The notes beneath the pieces are model-generated. The model ran no database searches. It was not told the origin of the DNA and was given only the letters and a program-made list of their open reading frames with translations. From an uncultured Shinella sp. (GTDB lineage Bacteria; Pseudomonadota; Alphaproteobacteria; Rhizobiales; Rhizobiaceae), in assembly GCF_946479415.1 (NCBI RefSeq), contig NZ_CAMLFY010000090.1, positions 1 through 18,220 of the forward strand: DNA of 18,220 nucleotides, written 5' to 3'. A program made the position numbers and the translations under genes. Positions 1-6,456 of the stretch are shown piece by piece. Numbering within the stretch: position 1 is the stretch's first letter; every line of letters begins with the position of its first letter.

Positions 1-98
1 TGCGAGAGCTGCTCGGAGCTGGCCGAGAGTTCCTGGCTGCCGGAGGAGACGTTGTTGGCGGCGGAGAGCGCATCGGCGACGACACCGCGCAGGCGCTC
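1..98. repeat. Direct repeat copy A, shared by the two MCP genes
   Basis: This segment matches 2018-2115 in the same orientation, with three mismatches near its middle (55 identical bases, then a short variable patch, then identity again). It encodes the HAMP-to-signalling-helix junction ([28 protein letters not shown]) in both receptors. It may continue beyond the left edge. It reflects paralogy or recent gene conversion and is not a mobile element. Confidence 0.9.
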
Positions 99-980
99 CA
101 CCATGCTTTGCAGGGACACGCCGAGCGTATCCTTGTCGGAAAGCGGCTTCGGCGTGACCGTCAGGTCGCCATTGGCGATCTGGTCGGCGATAACGGCCGT
201 GTTGCGCAGGTTGCCGGTCATGCGCTGCATGGAATTGACCAGATCCTTGATCTCATCATTGCCCTTGTATTCGATGTCCTGCTCGAGATCGCCGATGGCG
301 ACGGCGTCGGCAAGTTTGCCGGCGCGCTGCAGACCGCGCGCGATGGCGAGAGAAAGCCAGATGGCGATTGCCGAGGACAGTGCGATCAGCACGACCACGA
401 CGGCAACCAGCGCAGAGCTGATGAAGTCATATTGCGCATTGGTTGCCGCATCGGTTTCCCTGAGATCGAGCTCGATCTTCTCGTTCAGGCTGGCAAGCGT
501 CGCAAGCACGCCTTCGGTGGCCTTGGCACCCTGGCCCATCGAAAGGGCGGCGGCGCGGGCGTTGCTTTCCGGCGTGTTCTGCTGACCAAGCCGCAGGATT
601 TCGTCCTGCGATTTCTTCCAGTCGGGATAGGCGGCGCGGAATTCCGCGATCTTCGCGCGAATGGCTTCATTGGTCTCGCTGTCGAACATGGTCAGGGCGC
701 GATCGATCGCCTGATGCTGCTTGGACACGCCTTCGACATAGCTTGGGATTTGTGTCGGGTCCGTGTTGAGAACGACATTCTTCTCTTCGCGGATCGCGGT
801 CAGAACGGCGTCGGAGAGATCGCTCGAATTGCGAAGATTGGTGGCGGGGCCTTTGATGATATCGGTGATCGCCGCGTTGAGCGACGACAGGTTCATGATG
901 GACATGGCGGCCATGCCGCAGGTCATGGCAATGATAACGCCGAAGGCAATGGCAAGCTTCAGCTTGATGGTGAGGCGCAT
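1..980 (-). CDS. Methyl-accepting chemotaxis protein, 3' end outside window
   Basis: Inner-membrane chemoreceptor: the periplasmic part senses a ligand and the cytoplasmic part controls CheA through CheW. The frame is open from ATG (978-980) to the left edge, giving the first 326 residues. A positively charged N-tip (MRLTIKLKL) leads into TM1 (about 8-30). A helical periplasmic domain of 4HB type (about 31-186) follows, then TM2 (about 187-210). Two HAMP-like units come in tandem: about 211-260 (DLEQDIEYKGNDEIKDL) and about 262-310 (ANGDLTVTPKPLSDKDTLG). The start of the signalling coiled coil ([15 protein letters not shown]) runs off the edge, so the hairpin tip and any CheR tether are not visible. 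AAGGAG lies 10 nt before the ATG. It is the last visible gene of the che operon, 190 bp after the preceding MCP, and shares a nearly identical segment with it. Family certain, ligand unknown. Confidence 0.93.
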   Translation of the reverse strand, partial: MRLTIKLKLAIAFGVIIAMTCGMAAMSIMNLSSLNAAITDIIKGPATNLRNSSDLSDAVLTAIREEKNVVLNTDPTQIPSYVEGVSKQHQAIDRALTMFDSETNEAIRAKIAEFRAAYPDWKKSQDEILRLGQQNTPESNARAAALSMGQGAKATEGVLATLASLNEKIELDLRETDAATNAQYDFISSALVAVVVVLIALSSAIAIWLSLAIARGLQRAGKLADAVAIGDLEQDIEYKGNDEIKDLVNSMQRMTGNLRNTAVIADQIANGDLTVTPKPLSDKDTLGVSLQSMVERLRGVVADALSAANNVSSGSQELSASSEQLS

Positions 981-1077
981 CTTGAGGGGTCTCCTTGATC
1001 GCAGATGCCGTATGGATGGCAGGACGCCCGGTTCTGGTGTCCATGATGCGTGAAGACCGATACATTCACTCTTCCGC

Positions 1078-1095
1078 GGGCCGTCAAACCGGCCC
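1078..1095. other. Stem-loop in the MCP-MCP intercistronic gap
   Basis: Inverted repeat GGGCCG / CGGCCC with a 6-nt TCAAAC loop. It lies in the 190-bp gap between the two minus-strand MCP genes, downstream in transcription of a larger hairpin. No T-run follows it. Function is unknown; an RNA-processing or stability element is possible. Confidence 0.4.
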
Positions 1096-1131
1096 ATTCC
1101 GCCGACGCCTACACACGCCGGGTGGTCACTG

Positions 1132-1157
1132 CGGCGCATCCATTGCTGGATGCGCCG
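1132..1157 (-). terminator. Strong 11-bp stem-loop after the upstream MCP gene
   Basis: A perfect 11-bp inverted repeat, CGGCGCATCCA / TGGATGCGCCG, with a TTGC loop, starts 13 nt after the stop codon of the 566-residue MCP on the minus strand. The stem is GC-rich, but no U-tract follows on the minus strand. It may be a partial or Rho-assisted terminator, or a 3'-end stability hairpin that makes expression of the last MCP differ from the rest of the operon. Confidence 0.5.
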
Positions 1158-1170
1158 GGTCTATTGCAAA

Positions 1171-2871
1171 TCACGCGCTCTGGCGGAAATCCGCGTCGTC
1201 GGCATCCGGGCCGCCCATCGACATGTCGAGGGCAAAGCCGTTGCTGCGCGGCGTCTTGGACGCGGCGGTCGTGGTGCGGTGGGCCGTTACGGCAGCCGGG
1301 CGCTTGGCGGCGGCAGGAGCGGCCATCCTGACGGCGGTCGCACGCAGCTTTCCGGCGTGGTCCGCTTCCTTGCGGCCGGCATTGTCGACGCGGAAGAAGG
1401 CGATGGAGGCTTGCAGCTCCTCGGCCTGGGCGGCGAGTTCTTCCGATGTGCCGGACATTTCCTCCGACGCACCGGCATTCTGCTGGGTCACCTTGTCGAG
1501 CTGCTGGATCGCCTCGTTGATCTGCGAGGCACCGATATCCTGCTCGCGGCAGGCCGCCGAGATTTCCGAGATCAGTTCGGCGGTCTTGCGGATGTCAGGC
1601 ACCAGACGGGTCAGCATGTCGCCGGCTTCGGTGGCGACGGACACCGTCTGGCCGGAGAGCGCGCTGATTTCGGCCGCGGCCGCCTGGCTGCGCTCGGCGA
1701 GCTTGCGCACTTCCGAGGCGACGACGGCAAAGCCCTTGCCGTGTTCGCCGGCACGCGCAGCCTCGACGGCGGCGTTGAGCGCGAGCAGGTCGGTCTGGCG
1801 GGCGATTTCCTGAACGATGGAGATCTTCTCCGCGATGGTGCGCATGGCGCCGACGGCACGGCCGACGGCCTCGCCGGAGGCTTCGGCATCCTTGGCGGAC
1901 TGGCGGGCGATCTTTTCCGTCTGGGCGGCGTTGTCGGCATTCTGCTTGATGTTGGCGGCCATCTCTTCCATCGAGGCGGAAGCCTCTTCGGCGGACGAGG
2001 CCTGTTCGGTCGCGCCCTGCGAGAGCTGCTCGGAGCTGGCCGAGAGTTCCTGGCTGCCGGAGGAGACGTTGTCGGAGGCCGAGAGCGCATCGGCGACGAC
2101 ACCGCGCAGGCGCTCGATCATCGTATTGACGTGACCGAGCATGTCGCCGATCTCATCCTTGCTCGTGATGTCGGCAAAGCGGGTGAGATCGCCGTCCGCC
2201 ACACCCTGCACGGCGGTGGCCGCGCGGCTGAGACCACGATTGATCGAAAACACGATCCAGACGGCAGCCACGGCGGCAATGAGAACCGCGATGGCGGCGG
2301 CAGCCACCATGAGCGTGCGCGTGCCTTCATACTGGGCCTGGGCGTTCACTTCGGCTTCGTCGAGACGACCTTCCTCGAGCTTGACGACTTCGCCGAGCAG
2401 ATTGTCGATCTCGTTGGTCACGGCGCGCGCATCGGTGGTCGAGATGCGTGTTGCGCCCGCCATGTCGCCGGCAAGCGCCAGGGTACGGATGCGGTCGTCG
2501 TCGCGGCGGAAATCGGTGGTGAAGGCGGCAAGCTTGTTCCACATCACCTTGCCCTGTTCGGTGGCCTTGGCGAGGACCTCTTCGAACGTCGCATCGAAGG
2601 CCTTGCGTGCTTCATCGCTCTGGCCGATGTAACTGTTCGTTTCCGTGGCGTTGGCGGACAGAAGCATGTTCTTTTGATAGCGGATCTGCTGGAGTTGCAG
2701 ATTGTTCAGCGACTGGGCGAGCTTGAGGCGCTCGGCCGGGCCGTTCAGCACGTCGCCGAGCGTCGTGTTGAGGCCGCCGAGGCTCATGATGCCGTAACCG
2801 GCCGTGCCGAGCAATACGGCGATCATGAAGCCGAATGTCAGGAACAGCTTGAGTTTGATGGTAAAGCGCAT
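1171..2871 (-). CDS. Methyl-accepting chemotaxis protein, complete
   Basis: Transmembrane chemoreceptor of 566 residues. TM1 is at about 7-30, the periplasmic 4-helix-type sensor at about 31-186, TM2 at about 187-209 and HAMP at about 207-260. The signalling domain (about 260-495) has a canonical hairpin tip at 353-395 ([20 protein letters not shown], then [20 protein letters not shown]), so coupling to CheA/CheW should be intact. Likely methylation helices carry the pairs [13 protein letters not shown] and [13 protein letters not shown]. The C-terminal tail is Ala/Lys-rich and ends DFRQSA, without an NWETF-type CheR-binding pentapeptide. AGGAG lies 6-7 nt before the ATG. It follows cheW by 17 bp, so it is in the same operon. 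The periplasmic domain shows no recognisable ligand motif, and the stimulus is unknown. Confidence 0.97.
   Translation of the reverse strand: MRFTIKLKLFLTFGFMIAVLLGTAGYGIMSLGGLNTTLGDVLNGPAERLKLAQSLNNLQLQQIRYQKNMLLSANATETNSYIGQSDEARKAFDATFEEVLAKATEQGKVMWNKLAAFTTDFRRDDDRIRTLALAGDMAGATRISTTDARAVTNEIDNLLGEVVKLEEGRLDEAEVNAQAQYEGTRTLMVAAAAIAVLIAAVAAVWIVFSINRGLSRAATAVQGVADGDLTRFADITSKDEIGDMLGHVNTMIERLRGVVADALSASDNVSSGSQELSASSEQLSQGATEQASSAEEASASMEEMAANIKQNADNAAQTEKIARQSAKDAEASGEAVGRAVGAMRTIAEKISIVQEIARQTDLLALNAAVEAARAGEHGKGFAVVASEVRKLAERSQAAAAEISALSGQTVSVATEAGDMLTRLVPDIRKTAELISEISAACREQDIGASQINEAIQQLDKVTQQNAGASEEMSGTSEELAAQAEELQASIAFFRVDNAGRKEADHAGKLRATAVRMAAPAAAKRPAAVTAHRTTTAASKTPRSNGFALDMSMGGPDADDADFRQSA
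2018..2115. repeat. Direct repeat copy B, shared by the two MCP genes
   Basis: Second copy of the segment seen at 1-98, inside the complete MCP at its HAMP/signalling-helix junction. The outer parts are identical and three bases differ near the middle. Divergence resumes sharply towards the HAMP side. Confidence 0.9.
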
Positions 2872-2888
2872 GGGTCTCTCCTGAGGGC

Positions 2889-3407
2889 CTAGTTCGGCGC
2901 TGGCGTGTTGCCGGAGCGGTCCTTTCGGGAGGAAAAGATCGCGTGCAGGTTCGGGACGATGATGAATTCGCCGCCTCGCTTGACGAGGCAGTTGATGTAA
3001 TCGGCACGCCAGCGCATGCCGACGCTCGGCGGCGGCTCGCTGGCGAGCTTCGGGAGTGTCGTGACTTCGTTGACCTTGTCGGTCCGGATACCGACCAAGG
3101 TCGGTTCGTCGTCGAGATCGAGCTCAATGACGATGATGCGGCTGTCAATGGTGGTTTCCGTCGCGTCCATACCGAAGGCAAGGCGAATATCGGCAAGCGG
3201 GATCACCTTGCCGCGGAAATTGATGACGCTCGAAACGAAGGGCTTGCTGCCGGGAACGTGGGTTTCCGGCAGAAGGTCGAGGATTTCCTGCACGACGATC
3301 GCTTCGATGGCGAAGGTCTCGCCGTTGAGGTTGAAGGTGAGGACGGAAAGATCCTCCTCGTCGCCCCAGATCGTGCCGTAGTCGAGTTTTCGTGCTGCTT
3401 CGCTCAT
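2889..3407 (-). CDS. cheW: Chemotaxis coupling protein CheW
   Basis: Cytoplasmic adaptor of 172 residues that links receptors to the CheA P5 domain in the signalling array. After a short tail (about 1-18) a single CheW/SH3-like beta domain is visible: [20 protein letters not shown], the [20 protein letters not shown] segment with the conserved N-x-R-G-x-V/I turn (about 62-69), and the second half [20 protein letters not shown]. The length is slightly above the roughly 150-165 usual for the family because of the N-terminal and C-terminal ([12 protein letters not shown]) tails. Its ATG overlaps the cheA stop as ATGA, which indicates translational coupling and matched stoichiometry. The complete MCP starts 17 bp downstream. 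Confidence 0.97.
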   Translation of the reverse strand: MSEAARKLDYGTIWGDEEDLSVLTFNLNGETFAIEAIVVQEILDLLPETHVPGSKPFVSSVINFRGKVIPLADIRLAFGMDATETTIDSRIIVIELDLDDEPTLVGIRTDKVNEVTTLPKLASEPPPSVGMRWRADYINCLVKRGGEFIIVPNLHAIFSSRKDRSGNTPAPN

Positions 3408-5401
3408 CCTGCCGCGCGCATATGCGCCTCCTGGTGCTGCCCGGCTGCGACGAGATGCGTGACGTCGAGGATCAGCGCGACGCTGCCATCCCCGAGGATG
3501 GTCGCACCCGAGAAGGTGGCGACGTCATGGTGCAGCTTGGACATGGATTTGATGACTGTCTGGTGGTCGCCGATGATCTGGTCGACGACGAGGCCGACGC
3601 GCTCCGACCCGGTCGAGATGACGACGACCTTCTGGTGCTGGTCCGGCTCCGTGCCGGTGCGGAAGAGTTCACGCAGGCGCAGGAACGGCACGAGGCTGTC
3701 GCGCAGCGAGATGAAGGAGCGTCCGCGCGAGCGCAGGTCGTCTTCGAGCGAAAGTTCGAGGCATTCCTCGACGGCCGAAAGCGGAATGACATAGCTGCCG
3801 CCGCCGACGCGAACGAGCAGGCCGTCGATGATGGCGAGCGTCAGCGGAATGCGCAGCGACACTTCCGATCCGTCGCCCGGCTTGCTGACGATGTCGATCG
3901 TCCCGCGCAGGGCTTCAACCGTCTTCTTCACCACATCCATACCGACGCCGCGGCCGGAAAGATTGGTGACGGCCTGGGCGGTCGAAAAGCCGGGCTGGAA
4001 GATGAGCTGCAGCAGTTCCGGATCGGACAATGCCTGGCCGGGCTGGATGAGGCCTGAAGTTTCGGCCTTGGCGCGCACCCGGTCGCGATTGATGCCGCGG
4101 CCGTCGTCCTTGATGGTGATGATCACCTCACCGCCCGTCTGGTGCGCGGAAAGGATGACCTTGCCTTTCGGGTCCTTGCCCGCGGCGATACGCTCCTCGG
4201 GTTTTTCGAGACCGTGATCGATGGAGTTGCGGACGAGATGGACGAGCGGATCGGCAAGACGATCGATCACCGTCTTGTCGACTTCGGTGCTTTCGCCTTC
4301 GGTAATCAGCTCGATTTCCTTGCCGGTTTCGCGCGACAGATCGTGTACGAGGCGGCGGAAGCGGCTGAAAAGGCTGGCGACCGGCATCATGCGCAGCACC
4401 ATCATCGTGTCGCGCAATTCGCCAGAGAGACGCTCGATTTCCTCCGAGACGGAGCGAAGGCCGAGATCGGCCGCCGTGCCGGCAAGCTGGGTCAGTCGTG
4501 ACTGGGCGATGACGAGTTCGCCGACGCGGTCCATCATCTCGTCGAGACGTTCGGCAGGAACTCGGACGTTTTCGGCGGATTTCGCCTGTTTGGAATCGTT
4601 GGCGGCCTGAATGGCCGGGGCCTCGCGTTCCGTGATCACCACGGCCTTCGGCATGGCGGCTGCAACGGGGATTTCAGCCGGATGTTCGATTGCGATTTCC
4701 GTGATGTCGAGCGCCATGTCGTCCATGACGAAGATGAAGACATCCTCGATATCGCTGCGGGGCTTTTCCGTCTTGAGCGTTACGTCCCAGGCGAGATGAA
4801 TGTCGCGTGGTTCGAGCGCGGCAAGCTCGGGGACACCAGCCGTGTCTGCAACGATCCTGCACTCGCCGAGATCGCGCATTTCATCGAGCAGGCCGAGCGG
4901 ATTGGTGCCGTTCGCCATGGCATTGACCGGCAGGCTGAAGCGGATGCGCCATTCGCGCATTCCGCCGGTCTCCTTCGCCGCGGATGCCGCGGGAGAGGCG
5001 GCGTTTGCCGCCGGAGCGGGGGAGCCTGCGCCGTTGACGGCGCGATGCAGGTTGTCGAGCAGGCTGGCGCTCATCGCGTCGTGGTCGCCGTTTGGCGTTT
5101 CGAGCAGGGCGCGCATGTGGTCCTGCGCGGAAAGCACGGCCGAGACCAGCTCATGCGTTGCCGGCACGTCACCCTTGCGCACGCGGTCGAAGGCGGTTTC
5201 GCAATGGTGCGTGAAGGCGGCCAGCGCCTCGAAGCCGAACATTGCGCCGGACCCCTTCAGGGTGTGCAGGCCCCGGAAGACCGCATCGATCTGGTCGCGA
5301 TCGTCGAGGCTGCGCGTCAGGTCGAGAAGGCCGGACTCGATCTGTTCCAGCAGTTCGGCCGCTTCTGTCCGGAAAACTGAGATCGGGTCCGGATTGCTCA
5401 T
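3404..5401 (-). CDS. cheA: Chemotaxis histidine kinase CheA
   Basis: Central kinase of the chemosensory array, 665 residues. It autophosphorylates a P1 histidine and passes phosphate to response regulators. P1/HPt spans about 1-105, with His46 in GLHTLKGSGA. An Ala/Pro linker follows (about 122-145). Residues about 148-240 form a P2-like domain (EWRIRFSLPVNAM ... VFIFVMDDMALDITEI). P3 dimerisation is at about 280-345 (RLDEMMDRVGELVIAQSRL). The P4 ATPase has N-box HLVRNSIDHG (388-397), G1 DDGRG (432-436), F-box FQPGFST (468-474) and G2 GRGVGMD (483-489). P5 CheW-like is at about 520-655. All catalytic boxes are intact. It overlaps cheY upstream and cheW downstream by ATGA junctions. The P2 region is unlike the E. 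coli one, so the partner preference is unclear. Confidence 0.98.
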   Translation of the reverse strand: MSNPDPISVFRTEAAELLEQIESGLLDLTRSLDDRDQIDAVFRGLHTLKGSGAMFGFEALAAFTHHCETAFDRVRKGDVPATHELVSAVLSAQDHMRALLETPNGDHDAMSASLLDNLHRAVNGAGSPAPAANAASPAASAAKETGGMREWRIRFSLPVNAMANGTNPLGLLDEMRDLGECRIVADTAGVPELAALEPRDIHLAWDVTLKTEKPRSDIEDVFIFVMDDMALDITEIAIEHPAEIPVAAAMPKAVVITEREAPAIQAANDSKQAKSAENVRVPAERLDEMMDRVGELVIAQSRLTQLAGTAADLGLRSVSEEIERLSGELRDTMMVLRMMPVASLFSRFRRLVHDLSRETGKEIELITEGESTEVDKTVIDRLADPLVHLVRNSIDHGLEKPEERIAAGKDPKGKVILSAHQTGGEVIITIKDDGRGINRDRVRAKAETSGLIQPGQALSDPELLQLIFQPGFSTAQAVTNLSGRGVGMDVVKKTVEALRGTIDIVSKPGDGSEVSLRIPLTLAIIDGLLVRVGGGSYVIPLSAVEECLELSLEDDLRSRGRSFISLRDSLVPFLRLRELFRTGTEPDQHQKVVVISTGSERVGLVVDQIIGDHQTVIKSMSKLHHDVATFSGATILGDGSVALILDVTHLVAAGQHQEAHMRAAG

Positions 5402-5769
5402 TTGCCGAGAACCTTCCTTGCGATCTTGACGAGGCTTTCCGGATCGAACGGCTTGGTGAGCCAGCCGGTTGCGCCGGCGGCTTTCGCCTGCGCCTTGATT
5501 TCGCCGTCGGATTCCGTGGTGAGGAAGATGACCGGCACACCCGTATGCGCGGGCAGCTTGCGCAGCTCGCGGATCATGGTGAGGCCATCCATATTGGGCA
5601 TGTTGAGGTCGGTGACGACGAGGTCGTATTCACCCGCCTTCAGCTTGTCGAGACCATCGAGCCCGTCGACGGCTTCGGTCACGGCATAGCCGGCATTGTT
5701 CAGGGTGACGCGTGTCGTCAGCCGGATACTGGCGGAATCATCCACGGTCAGGATTTTCGCGGTCATCAA
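5398..5769 (-). CDS. cheY: CheY-like single-domain response regulator
   Basis: Stand-alone receiver of 123 residues, the expected phosphate acceptor from the CheA encoded directly downstream. The acidic pocket is Asp10-Asp11 (ILTVDDSAS), the phospho-acceptor is Asp54 (VVTDLNMPNMDG), the switch threonine is Thr84 (IFLTTES), and Lys106 sits in LTKPF. The position equivalent to E. coli CheY Tyr106 is Trp103 (TGWLTKP), a known variation in receivers of non-flagellar or sink-type CheYs but not diagnostic. The frame starts with two consecutive ATGs. The first overlaps the STAS stop and the stop overlaps the cheA start, so the gene is tightly coupled on both sides. Whether it binds a motor, acts as a phosphate sink or drives another output cannot be read from sequence. 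Confidence 0.96.
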   Translation of the reverse strand: MMTAKILTVDDSASIRLTTRVTLNNAGYAVTEAVDGLDGLDKLKAGEYDLVVTDLNMPNMDGLTMIRELRKLPAHTGVPVIFLTTESDGEIKAQAKAAGATGWLTKPFDPESLVKIARKVLGK

Positions 5770-6092
5770 TTTTTCTCCTGATGCAACCAGAAATGTGCGG
5801 CATCGGGCGTCATCTCATCAAGAAAACCGCCGCGTTTCAGCACGTCGTAAAGGTCTCCCGTCGCGGGACGAGCAAGTAGAACCTGGCCCGCCTGCGATTC
5901 TGCGTGCTTGCGTGCCGCCGCCACGAGCTGGACAAAGCTCAGGTCGACCTGTGCCTGTTCGTCGATATCAAGTATCGTCGTCGAATTTTTAGCCAGACTA
6001 TCCAGGATAATCTCTTTGACGGCTAATATATTCTTGATGGTGAGCGCATTCGGTAAGGTTAACGGCGCGTCACCGGGTAGGGTGGAGGACAT
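5766..6092 (-). CDS. STAS-domain protein at the head of the che operon
   Basis: Small cytoplasmic STAS-domain protein of 108 residues, related to anti-sigma-factor antagonists such as SpoIIAA. It is the first gene of the operon and overlaps the following cheY start (ATGA). The fold is recognisable from LTLPNALTIKNILAVKEIIL (first strand and helix) and ILDIDEQAQVDLSFVQLVAA, where Asp50 (VDLSFVQL) and Ser52 lie close to the loop in which SpoIIAA-type proteins carry their phosphorylatable Ser. STAS genes are known at the head of several alphaproteobacterial che clusters, but their role is poorly defined. No RsbW/SpoIIAB-type partner kinase is visible in this window. The ribosome-binding site is weak (GGGGCC before ATG), so the start is fairly but not fully certain. 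Confidence 0.85.
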   Translation of the reverse strand: MSSTLPGDAPLTLPNALTIKNILAVKEIILDSLAKNSTTILDIDEQAQVDLSFVQLVAAARKHAESQAGQVLLARPATGDLYDVLKRGGFLDEMTPDAAHFWLHQEKN

Positions 6093-6456
6093 GCAGGCCC
6101 CGATAAACGTTTTGCAGGGGAGTATTCCCCGCGCCAGAATTCCCGGATACGCTTAATGAAGTGTAAAGCGCGGTTGATAAATTCACCTGTTGGTAGTTAT
6201 CATGGTGGCGGTACACTACCTTACCTTAGGTGATGTAAATTACTCAAACATTTGATTTTTATGCATAAATTATATGATTAGACATTAAAAATATTATTTC
6301 TAAATCCCTAATTCTAGGGATGCCTACAGCTTCGGGTGGTGCCTCGTAGAATGGCGAAAGAGCGCGGATTCCATTCCATCAGAAGATTCGAATTTACTGT
6401 GCGTTACCTTGTTCGCCCTAGGGTCCTGCCAGGGTTTCTTGAAAGTGGGGTATGGC
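6093..6456. promoter_or_regulatory. Divergent control region, AT-rich, between the che operon and the MCP-like gene
   Basis: This 364-bp stretch has no plausible gene. Its core (about 6226-6310) is strikingly AT-rich compared with the GC-rich flanks. It carries short inverted repeats: GGGGA-GTAT-TCCCC (6117-6130), ACCTTAGGT (6223-6231), GTAAATTAC (6235-6243), CAAA-CA-TTTG (6245-6254), ATCCCTA-ATTC-TAGGGAT (6304-6321) and CCCTAGGG (6416-6423). A TATAAT hexamer occurs on the minus strand (6269-6274), but no good -35 partner was found. On the plus strand TTGATT (6252-6257) could be a -35. It probably holds both promoters and binding sites for an AT-preferring regulator; the regulator is not identifiable here. 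Confidence 0.6.
6304..6321. promoter_or_regulatory. Perfect inverted repeat, candidate operator
   Basis: ATCCCTA-ATTC-TAGGGAT, with 7-bp arms and a 4-bp spacer. It lies at the GC-rich edge of the AT-rich block, about 136 bp upstream of the MCP-like gene. The half-site core CCCTA recurs as CCCTAGGG at 6416-6423. No T-tract flanks it, so an operator is more likely than a terminator. The binding protein is unknown. Confidence 0.4.

Noticed and set aside
1150..2892. A long plus-strand open frame opposite the complete MCP
   Set aside because: It mirrors the codon pattern of the MCP on the other strand, has low-complexity Gly/Arg/Asp-rich sequence and no family motifs; the MCP is beyond doubt.
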